A stretch of 35,918 nt of DNA from Syntrophobacterales bacterium Delta_01. GTDB lineage: Bacteria > Desulfobacterota > Syntrophobacteria > Syntrophobacterales > Syntrophobacteraceae. Numbering within the stretch: the first letter of the stretch is position 1; each line of letters begins with the position of its first letter. The position numbers and the translations under genes were made by a program. The stretch is taken from positions 1-35,918 of the forward strand of contig LUZZ01000038.1 of assembly GCA_001603845.1 (NCBI GenBank), given 5' to 3'. This document shows, piece after piece, positions 1-9,606 of the stretch. Below the pieces are notes generated by a model that did not search any database, had not been told where the DNA came from, and saw nothing but the letters and a program-made list of their open reading frames with translations.

Positions 1-922
1 GCGTGATGGTGCCCAGCCCGGCAACGATGCCGGAGGCAAACCCCAGGGAAGTCGGTTTTCGCACCACCAGCCATTCCATGATCATCCAGGAAATGGAACC
101 GGCGGCGGCGGCGACCATGGTGGCGGTGAAGGCAACGGCCGCCGTGGAGTTCGCGGCAAGAGCACTCCCGGCGTTGAACCCGAACCACCCGAACCACAGA
201 AGTCCCACTCCCAGGACGGTCATGGTGAGGTTATGGGGAACGAACATTTCGCTGGGAAATCCCTTGCGCTTCTTGATGATCTGGGCGATGGCGAGCGCGG
301 AGACGCCGGCCGAGAGGTGGACGACCAGTCCCCCTGCGAAGTCGATCACCCCCATTTTCTGCAGCCATCCTCCTCCCCACACCCAGTGGGTCAGGGGATC
401 GTAGATCAGGAAGGCCCACAGGAGAATGAAAACGATGTAGGTGCTGAACTTCATCCGTTCGGCAACCGCTCCGCTGATCAGGGCCGGGGTGATGATGGCG
501 AACATGCCCTGGAACATCACGAAAACGTAGGTGGGAATAGTCCCGGTGAGGGAATCGACCCCGGTCCCCATGAGCATGAACTGGCTGAGGCCGCCGATGA
601 ACGAGTTTCCGGGGGAAAACGAGAGAGAATAGCCCAGGACGATCCACTGGATGGCGAGCACGCCGAGGGCCACGAAGGAATGCATGATGGAACTCAGCAC
701 ATTTTTGCGCTGCACCATCCCGCCGTAGAACAGGGCAAGGCCGGGCAGCATGAGCATGACCAGAGCCGAACATACCATGACCCAGGCCGTGTCGGCGGGA
801 CTGAAGGCTGCGGTTTGCTGGGCGAATGCCCGTCCGTGGGCGCACAAAAGTGTAACCAGTGCCGCGGCCGGCACAACGCAAAATCTTGCCGAAAGCTTAC
901 TGCCAATAGCTCTTGGGGACAT
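1..922 (-). CDS. amtB: Ammonium transporter (AmtB family), C-terminus cut by window edge
   Basis: Own translation of the minus strand from ATG at 922: MSPRAIGSKLSARFCVVPAAALVTLLCAHGRAFAQQTAAFSPADTAWVMVCSALVMLMLPGLALFYGGMVQRKNVLSSIMHSFVALGVLAIQWIVLGYS...; GLALFYGGMV..KNVLS is AmtB-typical. SD-like GGAGAGG upstream. Absent from the ORF track because no stop lies in the window. Confidence 0.95.
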   Translation of the reverse strand, partial: MSPRAIGSKLSARFCVVPAAALVTLLCAHGRAFAQQTAAFSPADTAWVMVCSALVMLMLPGLALFYGGMVQRKNVLSSIMHSFVALGVLAIQWIVLGYSLSFSPGNSFIGGLSQFMLMGTGVDSLTGTIPTYVFVMFQGMFAIITPALISGAVAERMKFSTYIVFILLWAFLIYDPLTHWVWGGGWLQKMGVIDFAGGLVVHLSAGVSALAIAQIIKKRKGFPSEMFVPHNLTMTVLGVGLLWFGWFGFNAGSALAANSTAAVAFTATMVAAAAGSISWMIMEWLVVRKPTSLGFASGIVAGLGTIT

Positions 923-987
923 ATTCCTCTCCAGAAAAAACAGAATTTTGGGATTAATAGGGCGTGGATTTGAACCAAAGTGGTATC

Positions 988-1003
988 AGCAATTGGCGTA
1001 CCA
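988..1003 (-). promoter_or_regulatory. Sigma-54 (RpoN) -24/-12 promoter for the left amtB
   Basis: Minus strand TGGTACGCCAATTGCT against consensus TGGCACGNNNNTTGCW: one mismatch, exact GG-N10-GC spacing, about 65 nt upstream of the ATG at 922. Confidence 0.75.
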
Positions 1004-1006
1004 TAA

Positions 1007-1135
1007 GGACAGATTTGTTAAGTTACCGATCTTGTGAGGACTTTAGGCGATATACCGGAATGCGGGCCATTTTAAATGGTACAGATTTGTCATGTTGAGG
1101 GAAAATCCATGCTAATAATAGACAAATTTGTCATG
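1007..1135. repeat. Three direct copies of a dyad motif ACARATTTGTYA, candidate activator/operator sites
   Basis: GGACAGATTTGTTAAG (1007-1022), GTACAGATTTGTCATG (1079-1094), AGACAAATTTGTCATG (1120-1135); the third contains the perfect 12-bp palindrome GACAAATTTGTC. Another dyad, CCATTTTAAATGG, lies at 1067-1079. Confidence 0.6.
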
Positions 1136-1515
1136 ATTGGAGCCGCGGAGAGCCCCCGTGTGCCATGCGCGCATGACGTACCGGGACATTTTGAAGGCCG
1201 GTAAGGGCCGGTCTCTGGCGGCGGGCCGGGTACCGCCGGGATTTTGAGCGGATATGTACAAAAACGTCCGGTTTTCTTGCTCCGGTCCCGGAAGGAAATA
1301 ATGAGTTGATAAAGGCCGTCACACGGGTGTATTACTCTTCACCCGATCCACTGGCGATTCCGAAAAGATCTCTGCCGGCGTGCCATGCCGGACCAAGCGG
1401 CGCGGCATGCCGTTGTTGCGACCCCGCTCGGCGGCGGCCACGAGAGGGTATCCGCTGGAAAGCGGTTTCCCATTTCTACATTACGGTCCGATTGGGAGCT
1501 TATCAGGAAAAATCC

Positions 1516-2361
1516 ATGGGAGTACTTCAAGGAATACTGCTCGGAATTTTGCAGGGTCTGACCGAATTTCTGCCCATCAGCAGCACGGCGCACCTTACCA
1601 TCGCCGGAAAATGGCTGGGCCTCGTGGACCCCAACCACCCCGAACACTGGACGGCGTTCATCGCGGTCATCCAACTGGGGACGCTTCTGGCGGTGCTGAT
1701 CTACTTCTTCCGGGATGTAATCGAAATCGCGGCCGCCTTCATTGCTGAAAACCTGGTGTCCCGGACCCGGCCGAAATACCAGAGTCTGCATGCGAGGCTC
1801 GGGTGGTTCGTGATCATCGGGTCCATTCCCGTAGGGGTAGTGGGGCTGGGGTTCAAAAAAGTGATCGAAGGCCACCTCACCAAGAGCCTCACCGTGATCG
1901 CGACGAGCCTGATCGTGCTGGCTCTTTTCCTGGCGCTTGCCGAGGTGATGGGGCGGTTCCGGAAAGACATGAGGAAAATGTCGGTGGTCGATGCGCTGCT
2001 TATCGGCTGCGCACAGGCCCTGGCCGTCATCCCGGGTTCGTCGCGTTCCGGCACGACGATCACCGCCGGGCTTTTCCTGGGGATGACGCGAGAGAGCGCG
2101 GCTCGGTTTTCGTTTCTATTGAGCCTGCCGGCGGTATTTGCGAGCGGCCTGCTCGAATTCAAGGAAAGCCTGGGGTTCATGGGGTCCCAGGACCTGCTGA
2201 GCCTGTTTGCCGGGACCCTGGCGGCGGCGATCAGCGGCTACCTCACCATCGCCTTTTTGTTGAGGTTTCTCAGAACGCATACGACATTTATTTTCGTATC
2301 GTACAGAATTGCACTGGGCGTGTTTCTCATAATATTGGTTAAGTATTTCAATTTCATGTGA
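1516..2361 (+). CDS. uppP: Undecaprenyl-diphosphatase UppP/BacA
   Basis: MGVLQGILLGILQGLTEFLPISSTAHLTI... and ...IPGSSRSGTTITAGLFLGM, both BacA/UppP signatures. Start chosen at the internal ATG 1516 rather than the longer track ORF. Confidence 0.96.
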   Translation: MGVLQGILLGILQGLTEFLPISSTAHLTIAGKWLGLVDPNHPEHWTAFIAVIQLGTLLAVLIYFFRDVIEIAAAFIAENLVSRTRPKYQSLHARLGWFVIIGSIPVGVVGLGFKKVIEGHLTKSLTVIATSLIVLALFLALAEVMGRFRKDMRKMSVVDALLIGCAQALAVIPGSSRSGTTITAGLFLGMTRESAARFSFLLSLPAVFASGLLEFKESLGFMGSQDLLSLFAGTLAAAISGYLTIAFLLRFLRTHTTFIFVSYRIALGVFLIILVKYFNFM

Positions 2362-2507
2362 AAGTATCGATACCCGGCAGTGACGGAAAAGATCTGTCGC
2401 CCCAATTTGCGTTCACAAGAACAACAAAAATGTGCATAATTTTTCTTCAAATTGGGTGACACCACAATCTTGTCTTATTTCGGCCCGGCTCGGCCCGCGC
2501 ATCATGA

Positions 2508-3047
<540 letters not shown>

Positions 3048-3075
3048 TTTCGCATACCTGTTTAAGGAGACTGAA

Positions 3076-4395
3076 ATGCTGTTTGTGACGCGTCGGATTA
3101 CCAAGATACTTCTTTCCACTGTCCTGCCGGTATTCGGCCCCGCTTTTGCCCTCTGGGCGTTCACGGCGGGCAGCGCCCTGGCGGCGGATGCCCCTCCGCC
3201 GGTGCTCAATACGGGAGACACCGCCTGGGTGCTGACATCCACGGCGCTGGTCATGATCATGACTCCCGGCCTCGCCCTTTTTTACGCCGGGATGGTGCGC
3301 AAGAAAAACGTTTTGAGTTCGTGCATGCATTCTTTTGTGGCTCTTGCGGTTATCGGTGTTCAGTGGATGGTATACGGCTATTCGCTCGCATTCGGCACCG
3401 GAAATGCGTTTATCGGGGATTTCAGCCAGTTCCTGCTCCTGCCCATGACCACCGACACTCTGAACGGCACCATCCCCGCCTTTGTATTCATGTGGTTCCA
3501 GGGGATGTTCGCCATCATCACCCCGGCGCTCATCAGCGGGGCGCTGGCAGAGAGGATGAAGTTCAGCTCGTATGTCATTTTCCTCATCGTGTGGGCGACC
3601 ATCGTCTACGACCCCGTGGCCCACTGGGTGTGGGGCGGCGGCTGGCTCCAGACCTGGGGCGCGCTCGATTTCGCGGGTGGTACCGTCGTGCACCTCTCAT
3701 CGGGTGTTTCCGCCCTGGTGATGGCCGTGGTACTCGGAAGGCGCCTGGGGTTTCCGGGCGAGGCGTTCATCCCGCATAACCTGACGTTGACCCTGCTGGG
3801 CGCCGCGCTTCTGTGGTTCGGATGGTTCGGGTTCAACTCGGGCAGCGCCCTGGCGGCAAACGGCCTCGCGGGGCTGGCGTTTTGCACGACGATGACCGCA
3901 TCGGCGGCGGCGGCTTTTTCCTGGATGATGATGGAATGGATTTTCCACAAAAAACCGAGCGCCCTCGGTCTGGCTTCCGGATGCGTCGCCGGGCTGGTGG
4001 TCATCACGCCTGCGGCCGGGTTCGTCACGCCGGCGTGGTCCCTGGTGATGGGGCTTGCGGGCGGCGTGGTGTGCTACTACGGCGTCAGGATCAAGATGAA
4101 GCTCGGTTTTGACGACTCACTGGACGTGGTGGGCGTACACGGTGTCGGCGGGTCTTTCGGCGCCATCTGCACCGGGATTTTCGCCTCGGTGGGCGGAACG
4201 GGCCTCATCTACGGCAACGTGGCCCAGTTTGTGAAACAGGTGGTGGGCGTGGGAGCCACGGCCATCTACGCGGCCGTACTGACCTACCTGATCGCGGTGG
4301 TTATCGACAAGACCATCGGGTTGAGAGTGGACGAAGAAGAAGAAACCATCGGCCTCGACCGCCAGATGCACGGCGAGGTTGGCTACACTTTCTAA
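3076..4395 (+). CDS. amtB: Ammonium transporter (AmtB family)
   Basis: Start at ATG 3076 after AAGGAG: MLFVTRRITKILLSTVLPVFGPAFALWAFTAGSALAADAPPPVLNTGDTAWVLTSTALVMIMTPGLALFYAGMVRKKNVLSS...; C-terminal VGVHGVGGSFGAICTG. Confidence 0.97.
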   Translation: MLFVTRRITKILLSTVLPVFGPAFALWAFTAGSALAADAPPPVLNTGDTAWVLTSTALVMIMTPGLALFYAGMVRKKNVLSSCMHSFVALAVIGVQWMVYGYSLAFGTGNAFIGDFSQFLLLPMTTDTLNGTIPAFVFMWFQGMFAIITPALISGALAERMKFSSYVIFLIVWATIVYDPVAHWVWGGGWLQTWGALDFAGGTVVHLSSGVSALVMAVVLGRRLGFPGEAFIPHNLTLTLLGAALLWFGWFGFNSGSALAANGLAGLAFCTTMTASAAAAFSWMMMEWIFHKKPSALGLASGCVAGLVVITPAAGFVTPAWSLVMGLAGGVVCYYGVRIKMKLGFDDSLDVVGVHGVGGSFGAICTGIFASVGGTGLIYGNVAQFVKQVVGVGATAIYAAVLTYLIAVVIDKTIGLRVDEEEETIGLDRQMHGEVGYTF

Positions 4396-4406
4396 CCGGA
4401 TGCCCC

Positions 4407-4434
4407 GGATGCCGGGTCTCCCGACCCGGCATCC
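4407..4434. terminator. Hairpin between convergent amtB and RNB-nuclease genes
   Basis: GGATGCCGGGT-CTCCCG-ACCCGGCATCC: 11-bp perfect stem, 6-nt loop; no long T tract on either side. Confidence 0.5.
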
Positions 4435-4469
4435 GCCCATCAAGCATCCGGCATCCTGTATCCGCCTTC

Positions 4470-6506
4470 TCACTTCGGCGGCGTTTCCAGGATCTGGATT
4501 TTCAACGTATCTTCCCTGGGCACCACCTTGTCGATTCGGATGCGGACCATCTCTCCCGCCTGGAACTTGGCCTTTTCGGGCACGGGCGCATTGGCCTCCA
4601 TGAACAGGTCGGGGAGGAGCAGGTGGGCGAACCGCGAGTTCTTGTCCAGCACGAGTGCGTTGAGGGTCTCCAGGTCTTCCTGCTCGATGTATTTCAGGAG
4701 CCAGTACCGGGTCCATTTGCGCTGAATGGCGAAAACCCGGGATTGAGCGGCGGCGAGGCCCGTCAGCAACTGGTCGAGTTCCTCTCCGGTGTACAGGGCG
4801 GACCCGTCGCCGATGGCCTGTTTCAACTGGCGCTGCACCACCAGGTCGGCATAGCGCCGGATGGGCGAGGTGACCGTGGTGTAGCGCGCGATGGCCAGGC
4901 TGCAGTGCGGTTTGGGAGCGCTGGTCAGCTCGGCGCGCGAGAACAGGCGCCGCTGCCGGTAGATGCGGAAAAGTTCGTGTTCGGACTGCACGAACTCGGT
5001 TTCGGGCCTGCATTCGGCCTGGGCGCGGAAGATGGCCGCCATGTTGCGTTCGGCCAGGAACTCGGCGGCGGCCGTATTGGCCTCGATCATCCACTCCGAA
5101 ACGAGAAGCTGGCTGGGGGTTTCCTTGTCGTAGCGGGTCACCTGGATCATGCCCGCATCGTTGACGTAGACGTGCATTTCGGGCAGCGGCAAAATGATCG
5201 CTCCGCGCTCGACCCGCCCTCTGCGTCGCTTGAGCGCCAGGTCGTGCAGCGCCTGCAGGCCCGCGTCCCGTTCGATCCGTTCGTCCACCTGCTGGTAGGT
5301 GAGCTGGTCCCGGATGCGCACCACGCTGGGGACGATCCTGGTGTCCAGGATATTGCCCTCGCGGTCCATCCGGATGAGAAAACTGACGGCCAGCCTGTCT
5401 TCTCCGGCCTTGAGGCTCAGGATGCCTTCGGAAAGTGACGGCGGCAGCATGCAGATGCGGTCGTCGGGAAGGTAGATGGAGCTGGCCCGCTGGGCGGCCT
5501 CGACATCCAGGAGATCGCCGCGCGCGATGAACTCGGCGGCATCCGCGATATGGACTCCCGCTTCGACGATGCCCCCGTCCAGTTCTCGGATGCTCAGGGC
5601 ATCGTCGTAGTCGCGCGTGAATTCGCTGTCCACGGTGAACGCATCGAGCGACGTCAGGTCTTCGCGGCCGGTCCGTGCGGCGTCCGCAATGCCGGCGCGG
5701 GCGATCTGTTCGGCCCGTTCGGCGGCCTCCGGCGTAAAATCGGCGGAGATGCCGTGTTCGTAGAGCAGGAGGTTTTCGTCCTCTTTCCAGACGCCCAGCC
5801 GCACCAGGATGCGGAAGGCGGACTGCTGCTGCGGCAGGACTCCCGCCCGCTTGAGTATCTCTTTGACGAAGGCGTTTTCGGCCGACTGCTGCCCGAAAAT
5901 GGCGAAGTCCTTGATGCTCCCGATAAGCTCGTCCCGGAAGGCGAGGGCGGGCGCGGTCTTCCGGTTCCAGACCGCTTCCAGCCACCGGGCGCCCTCGCAG
6001 AGCCTCCGCTCCCGTTCCGCTTCCCGTTCCAGCTCGGCCCGCCGCTGTTCAACGGCTTCCTCGGACCTCGGATAGTACTGCGAATCCTTGGCCTGGAAAT
6101 AAAGCCTGTCCTGGAGCAAAACCCGGCTCACCGCCGCCGCCTGGTTGTCGGGGACCGGCGTGCTGAACACGAATTCGGCGATTTCGGCGGGAGAAAATCC
6201 GCCCGCGTCGGTTACCAGCAGCAGCCAGATTTCTTCCAGGTCGATTTCACGGGTCAATTCTTCGCGAAGCCGGGAAAATTCGGCCAGTTTCTTTGCCAGT
6301 TCGTCCCTAGAAGCATTGATGTCCAGGCGCTGCTCGGCCTGGTGCAGGACCCTGGAGGGCGTCAGGTTCACCTCGCGGTTGCGCTCGGTGAGAACGTGGA
6401 AACGGCCGTCCTTTACGGCCATGACCACGCCGCACAGGATCTCCCTGGATTCATAGAACTCCAGCACGGTGCCCGGCATGATTTCACGAGGCTCCGGCCG
6501 GCTCAT
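4470..6506 (-). CDS. RNB-domain exoribonuclease (RNase II/R family)
   Basis: 678 aa; RNB core FTVDSEFTRDYDDALSIRELDGGIVEAGVHIADAAEFI..., YTTVTSPIRRYADLVVQRQL, and a C-terminal S1-like tail. Confidence 0.92.
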   Translation of the reverse strand: MSRPEPREIMPGTVLEFYESREILCGVVMAVKDGRFHVLTERNREVNLTPSRVLHQAEQRLDINASRDELAKKLAEFSRLREELTREIDLEEIWLLLVTDAGGFSPAEIAEFVFSTPVPDNQAAAVSRVLLQDRLYFQAKDSQYYPRSEEAVEQRRAELEREAERERRLCEGARWLEAVWNRKTAPALAFRDELIGSIKDFAIFGQQSAENAFVKEILKRAGVLPQQQSAFRILVRLGVWKEDENLLLYEHGISADFTPEAAERAEQIARAGIADAARTGREDLTSLDAFTVDSEFTRDYDDALSIRELDGGIVEAGVHIADAAEFIARGDLLDVEAAQRASSIYLPDDRICMLPPSLSEGILSLKAGEDRLAVSFLIRMDREGNILDTRIVPSVVRIRDQLTYQQVDERIERDAGLQALHDLALKRRRGRVERGAIILPLPEMHVYVNDAGMIQVTRYDKETPSQLLVSEWMIEANTAAAEFLAERNMAAIFRAQAECRPETEFVQSEHELFRIYRQRRLFSRAELTSAPKPHCSLAIARYTTVTSPIRRYADLVVQRQLKQAIGDGSALYTGEELDQLLTGLAAAQSRVFAIQRKWTRYWLLKYIEQEDLETLNALVLDKNSRFAHLLLPDLFMEANAPVPEKAKFQAGEMVRIRIDKVVPREDTLKIQILETPPK

Positions 6507-6660
6507 GAATGCATCTCCAAAACGGAGGCGAATATCATTATGCTGGTGGCGCTGTGCGGCATTTTCCTGTTTTTCTGCAAAAGGATCGGGGGAAGGTCCC
6601 GGGACCTTCGTAATCTAAGCTTTAACACAAAAATTGGGAACAAACGGCGGAAAGCGGTCC

Positions 6661-9333
6661 TCATTTTTTCCTGGCGCGTCCCCTGCGGCCGGTACCGGGG
6701 GAGAGACCACCGCCGTCGGAGCGTTCCGCCTCGGTTTTGAGTTCCTGGAGCACCTGGAGCGCTTCCATGGGAGTCATGCGGTCGGGATTGAGGGCCGATA
6801 TCTTCTCCCGTAATTTGCCGGTAGAAGGAGGGAAGAGCGCGAGCTGAAGACCAGGGTCCAGTTTCGAGGTACAATTTTGTTTAACTTCCGCTGAGGGTAA
6901 AAAAAGACCGGTCCGGCCGCCTTCCAGGTCCGCCAGGATCCGTTGCGCCCGGTCGGTGATCTCTTCCGGGAGGCCGGCCAGTTTCGCCACCTGGATTCCG
7001 TAACTGCGGTTCGAGCCTCCGGGGGCCAGCTTGTGAAAGAAAAGGATCTCCTGGCGCCATTCGCGTATCGCCACGTTGAAGTTTTTAACACGCGGGCGGG
7101 ATTTGGCAAGCTCGGTCAGTTCATGGTAATGCGTTGCAAAGAGGGTTTTGACGCCCGCGTTCTGAAAATCGTGTAAAAATTCGGCCACCGCCCAGGCGAT
7201 GCTCATGCCGTCGAACGTGCTGGTGCCGCGGCCGATTTCATCCAGGATCACCAGGCTTTTGGGGGTCGCCTGGTGCAGGATGTTGGCCGTCTCCTGCATT
7301 TCGACCATGAAAGTTGAGCGGCCCCTGGCAAGATCGTCCGATGCGCCGACCCTGGTAAAAATACGGTCCACCAGGCCGATGGCGGCTTCCGACGCCGGGA
7401 CGAAGCTCCCGATCTGGGCCAGGAGCACGATCAGGGCCGCCTGCCGCAAAATGGTGGATTTTCCCGCCATGTTGGGGCCGGTGATGATGAGCACCTCCTG
7501 CGCCTGCTGGTCCAGTTCCAGGTCGTTGGGGACAAAGCCTCCCGCCTCCATGAAATGTTCGATCACCGGGTGGCGCCCGTCGCGGATGCGGATGGAGTCC
7601 CCGGAATCGAGCTTCGGGCGGCAATAGTCGAACTTTGCCGCGGTTTCGGCGAGCGAGGCCACGCAGTCCAGGGTGGCGATCCGCTCGGCCGCTTCCTGGA
7701 TTCGGCCGCTCTGCGCGGAAACCTCGTCGCGCACGCGCATGAAGAGGCGCTCTTCCAGTTCGAGTCGCTTTTCGTCGGCTTCGAGCACCTGGACTTCGAA
7801 TTCTTTCAACTCCTCGGTGATGAACCTTTCGGCGTTTACCAGCGTCTGTTTGCGGAAATAATGGATGGGGACCGAAGAGAGATTGGACCGCGAGATCTCG
7901 ATATAGTACCCGAACACCTTGTTGAACCGCACCTTGAGGGAGGATATCCCCGTCTCCCGGCGCTGGAGGGCCTCGTAGTCCGCCATCCACCCCTTTGCGT
8001 TGCGGCTGAGTTCGATATAGTGATCCAGTTCCTGGTCGAAGCCGTGGTTGATGGCCCCTCCCGACGCCAAGGTGGCGGGCGGGGGATCGGCAAGCGCCGC
8101 ATCGAGCGTGGCGGCGAGGTCCGACAGGGTGTCCCAATTTCCGGCAAGGCCGGCGAGCAATCGGCTTTCGCACTTGGAAAGCGCCTTGCCGATCGCCGGA
8201 AGCACCTCGAAGGATTTTTTGAGCCCGATCAGGTCGCGGGGCGTGGAGACCCCCGTGCTGTTCCTTCCGTTCAGGCGTTCGATGTCGTTGATGTTTTCCA
8301 GGGCGGACAGGATTTCCGCGCGGATTTCAGCCGCAGCCACCAGTTCGGCCACGGCTTCCTGGCGCGCTTCGATGGCGTCCAGGTCGAGCAGCGGATAGCG
8401 GAGCCACTGCTGGAGCATGCGGCCGCCCATGGCCGACCGGGTGTGGTCGATGGTGTCCAGGAGCGAACCTTTTCTGCCCTGAAAGCTCGCCGAGTAGAAT
8501 ACTTCCAGGTTCCGCACCGTGGCGTCGTCGAGCACCATGAACCCGGAGCGGCTGTAAGGGATGATTTTCTTTATGTGGTCGCAGGAGCCGAAAAGATTTT
8601 CGCGCGAATAGGCGAGCACCGCCCCGGCGGCCCTCACGGCCTGGTCCATGCCGGCCACGCCCATGCCGTCCAGCGAGTGGACGCGGAAGTGGGACGTCAG
8701 AAGCTCCACCGCCCGGCGCCGGTCGAAATGCATGGGGTCGATATGGGTGATGGCGGTGTCGCGGCGGCTCAGGACCTGTTTGGTCCACTCCGGGGTCTCG
8801 CCTTCCGGCAGGATGATTTCGCGCGGCGCGATGCGCAACAGCTCGTCCACCAGGAGTTCTTCGGAATCCAGTTCGGTTGCCCGGAACTCGGCCGTGGATA
8901 CATCCAGGCAGGCCAGGGCATAGGGCCTGCCGCGGGCCGAAGCCACCGCCGCCAGGTAGTTGGGCTGGTTGGACGCGAGGTTCTGGTTGTCCAAAATGAG
9001 CCCGGGTGTGATCACTTTGGTGACTTCCCGCCGGACGAGCCCCTTGGCCTTCTTGGGGTCTTCGACCTGGTCGCAGACCGCCACCTTGAACCCGGCGGAA
9101 ATGAGCTTGGCGATGTACACGTCGGCGGCGTGGTAGGGCACGCCGCACATGGGCACCGGGTTTTCCGCCTGCCTGTCGCGCGAGGTGAGGGCGATCTCCA
9201 GCACCCGCGACGCGGTGACGGCATCGTCCATGAAAAGTTCGTAAAAGTCTCCCATCCGGTAGAGCAGCAGCGCCTCGGGATATTTTGCCTTAATTTCCAG
9301 GTACTGCTGCATCATGGGAGTCAGGTTGTTCAT
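6661..9333 (-). CDS. mutS: DNA mismatch repair protein MutS
   Basis: 890 aa; MMQQYLEIKAKYPEALLLYRMGDFYELFMDDA...; Walker A GPNMAGKSTILRQ; LVILDEIGRGTSTFDGMSIAWAV; FATHYHELTEL. Confidence 0.98.
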   Translation of the reverse strand: MNNLTPMMQQYLEIKAKYPEALLLYRMGDFYELFMDDAVTASRVLEIALTSRDRQAENPVPMCGVPYHAADVYIAKLISAGFKVAVCDQVEDPKKAKGLVRREVTKVITPGLILDNQNLASNQPNYLAAVASARGRPYALACLDVSTAEFRATELDSEELLVDELLRIAPREIILPEGETPEWTKQVLSRRDTAITHIDPMHFDRRRAVELLTSHFRVHSLDGMGVAGMDQAVRAAGAVLAYSRENLFGSCDHIKKIIPYSRSGFMVLDDATVRNLEVFYSASFQGRKGSLLDTIDHTRSAMGGRMLQQWLRYPLLDLDAIEARQEAVAELVAAAEIRAEILSALENINDIERLNGRNSTGVSTPRDLIGLKKSFEVLPAIGKALSKCESRLLAGLAGNWDTLSDLAATLDAALADPPPATLASGGAINHGFDQELDHYIELSRNAKGWMADYEALQRRETGISSLKVRFNKVFGYYIEISRSNLSSVPIHYFRKQTLVNAERFITEELKEFEVQVLEADEKRLELEERLFMRVRDEVSAQSGRIQEAAERIATLDCVASLAETAAKFDYCRPKLDSGDSIRIRDGRHPVIEHFMEAGGFVPNDLELDQQAQEVLIITGPNMAGKSTILRQAALIVLLAQIGSFVPASEAAIGLVDRIFTRVGASDDLARGRSTFMVEMQETANILHQATPKSLVILDEIGRGTSTFDGMSIAWAVAEFLHDFQNAGVKTLFATHYHELTELAKSRPRVKNFNVAIREWRQEILFFHKLAPGGSNRSYGIQVAKLAGLPEEITDRAQRILADLEGGRTGLFLPSAEVKQNCTSKLDPGLQLALFPPSTGKLREKISALNPDRMTPMEALQVLQELKTEAERSDGGGLSPGTGRRGRARKK

Positions 9334-9458
9334 GCCGACAGGGTTCCTCCACCGTTGGACGCGGTTTTTAGGGTTCGAACGGAGTTATAATGTTAAAATT
9401 GCGAGTCGAACTTTGAATTCTTATTTATTGTGGTTCCAAGATCAAGGGATTAGTTTCA

Positions 9459-9588
9459 AATTCACCACGGAAGAGGCAAAGAGCGCAGAGGAAGAAAAAG
9501 GCCCGGAAGAGAAGCAGCGGAATTGATTTCTGCTCTGCCATGCCGCATGGCTTATCCTCTGCGATCTCCGTGTGCTCCGTGGTGAATT
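9459..9588. repeat. ~130-bp imperfect inverted-repeat element with CCACGGA/TCCGTGG ends
   Basis: Left end AATTCACCACGG (9459-9470) is the exact reverse complement of CCGTGGTGAATT (9577-9588). Inner arms (CGCAGAGGA / TCCTCTGCG) pair again, and an internal GCCATGC-C-GCATGGC lies at about 9537-9551. Confidence 0.75.
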
Positions 9589-9606
9589 GAATTTTGGGGG
9601 TAGCAG

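Noticed and set aside
231-881. 216-aa minus-strand ORF in the track
   Set aside because: Wrong frame; the true frame is the truncated AmtB starting at 922, omitted from the track because no stop is in the window.
1384-1409. CATGCCG...CGGCATG inverted repeat upstream of uppP
   Set aside because: Short 7-bp stem in a GC-rich sequence and itself largely self-palindromic; not convincing as a riboswitch or operator.
1306-1515. N-terminal extension of the uppP ORF (non-ATG start at 1306)
   Set aside because: The extension has no UppP homology pattern; the mature MGVLQGILLGILQG start at 1516 is standard.
4117-5985. 622-aa minus-strand ORF
   Set aside because: Alternative frame of the RNB nuclease region running antisense into amtB; Arg-rich with no domain signature.
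7555-9390. 611-aa plus-strand ORF
   Set aside because: Antisense shadow of mutS.
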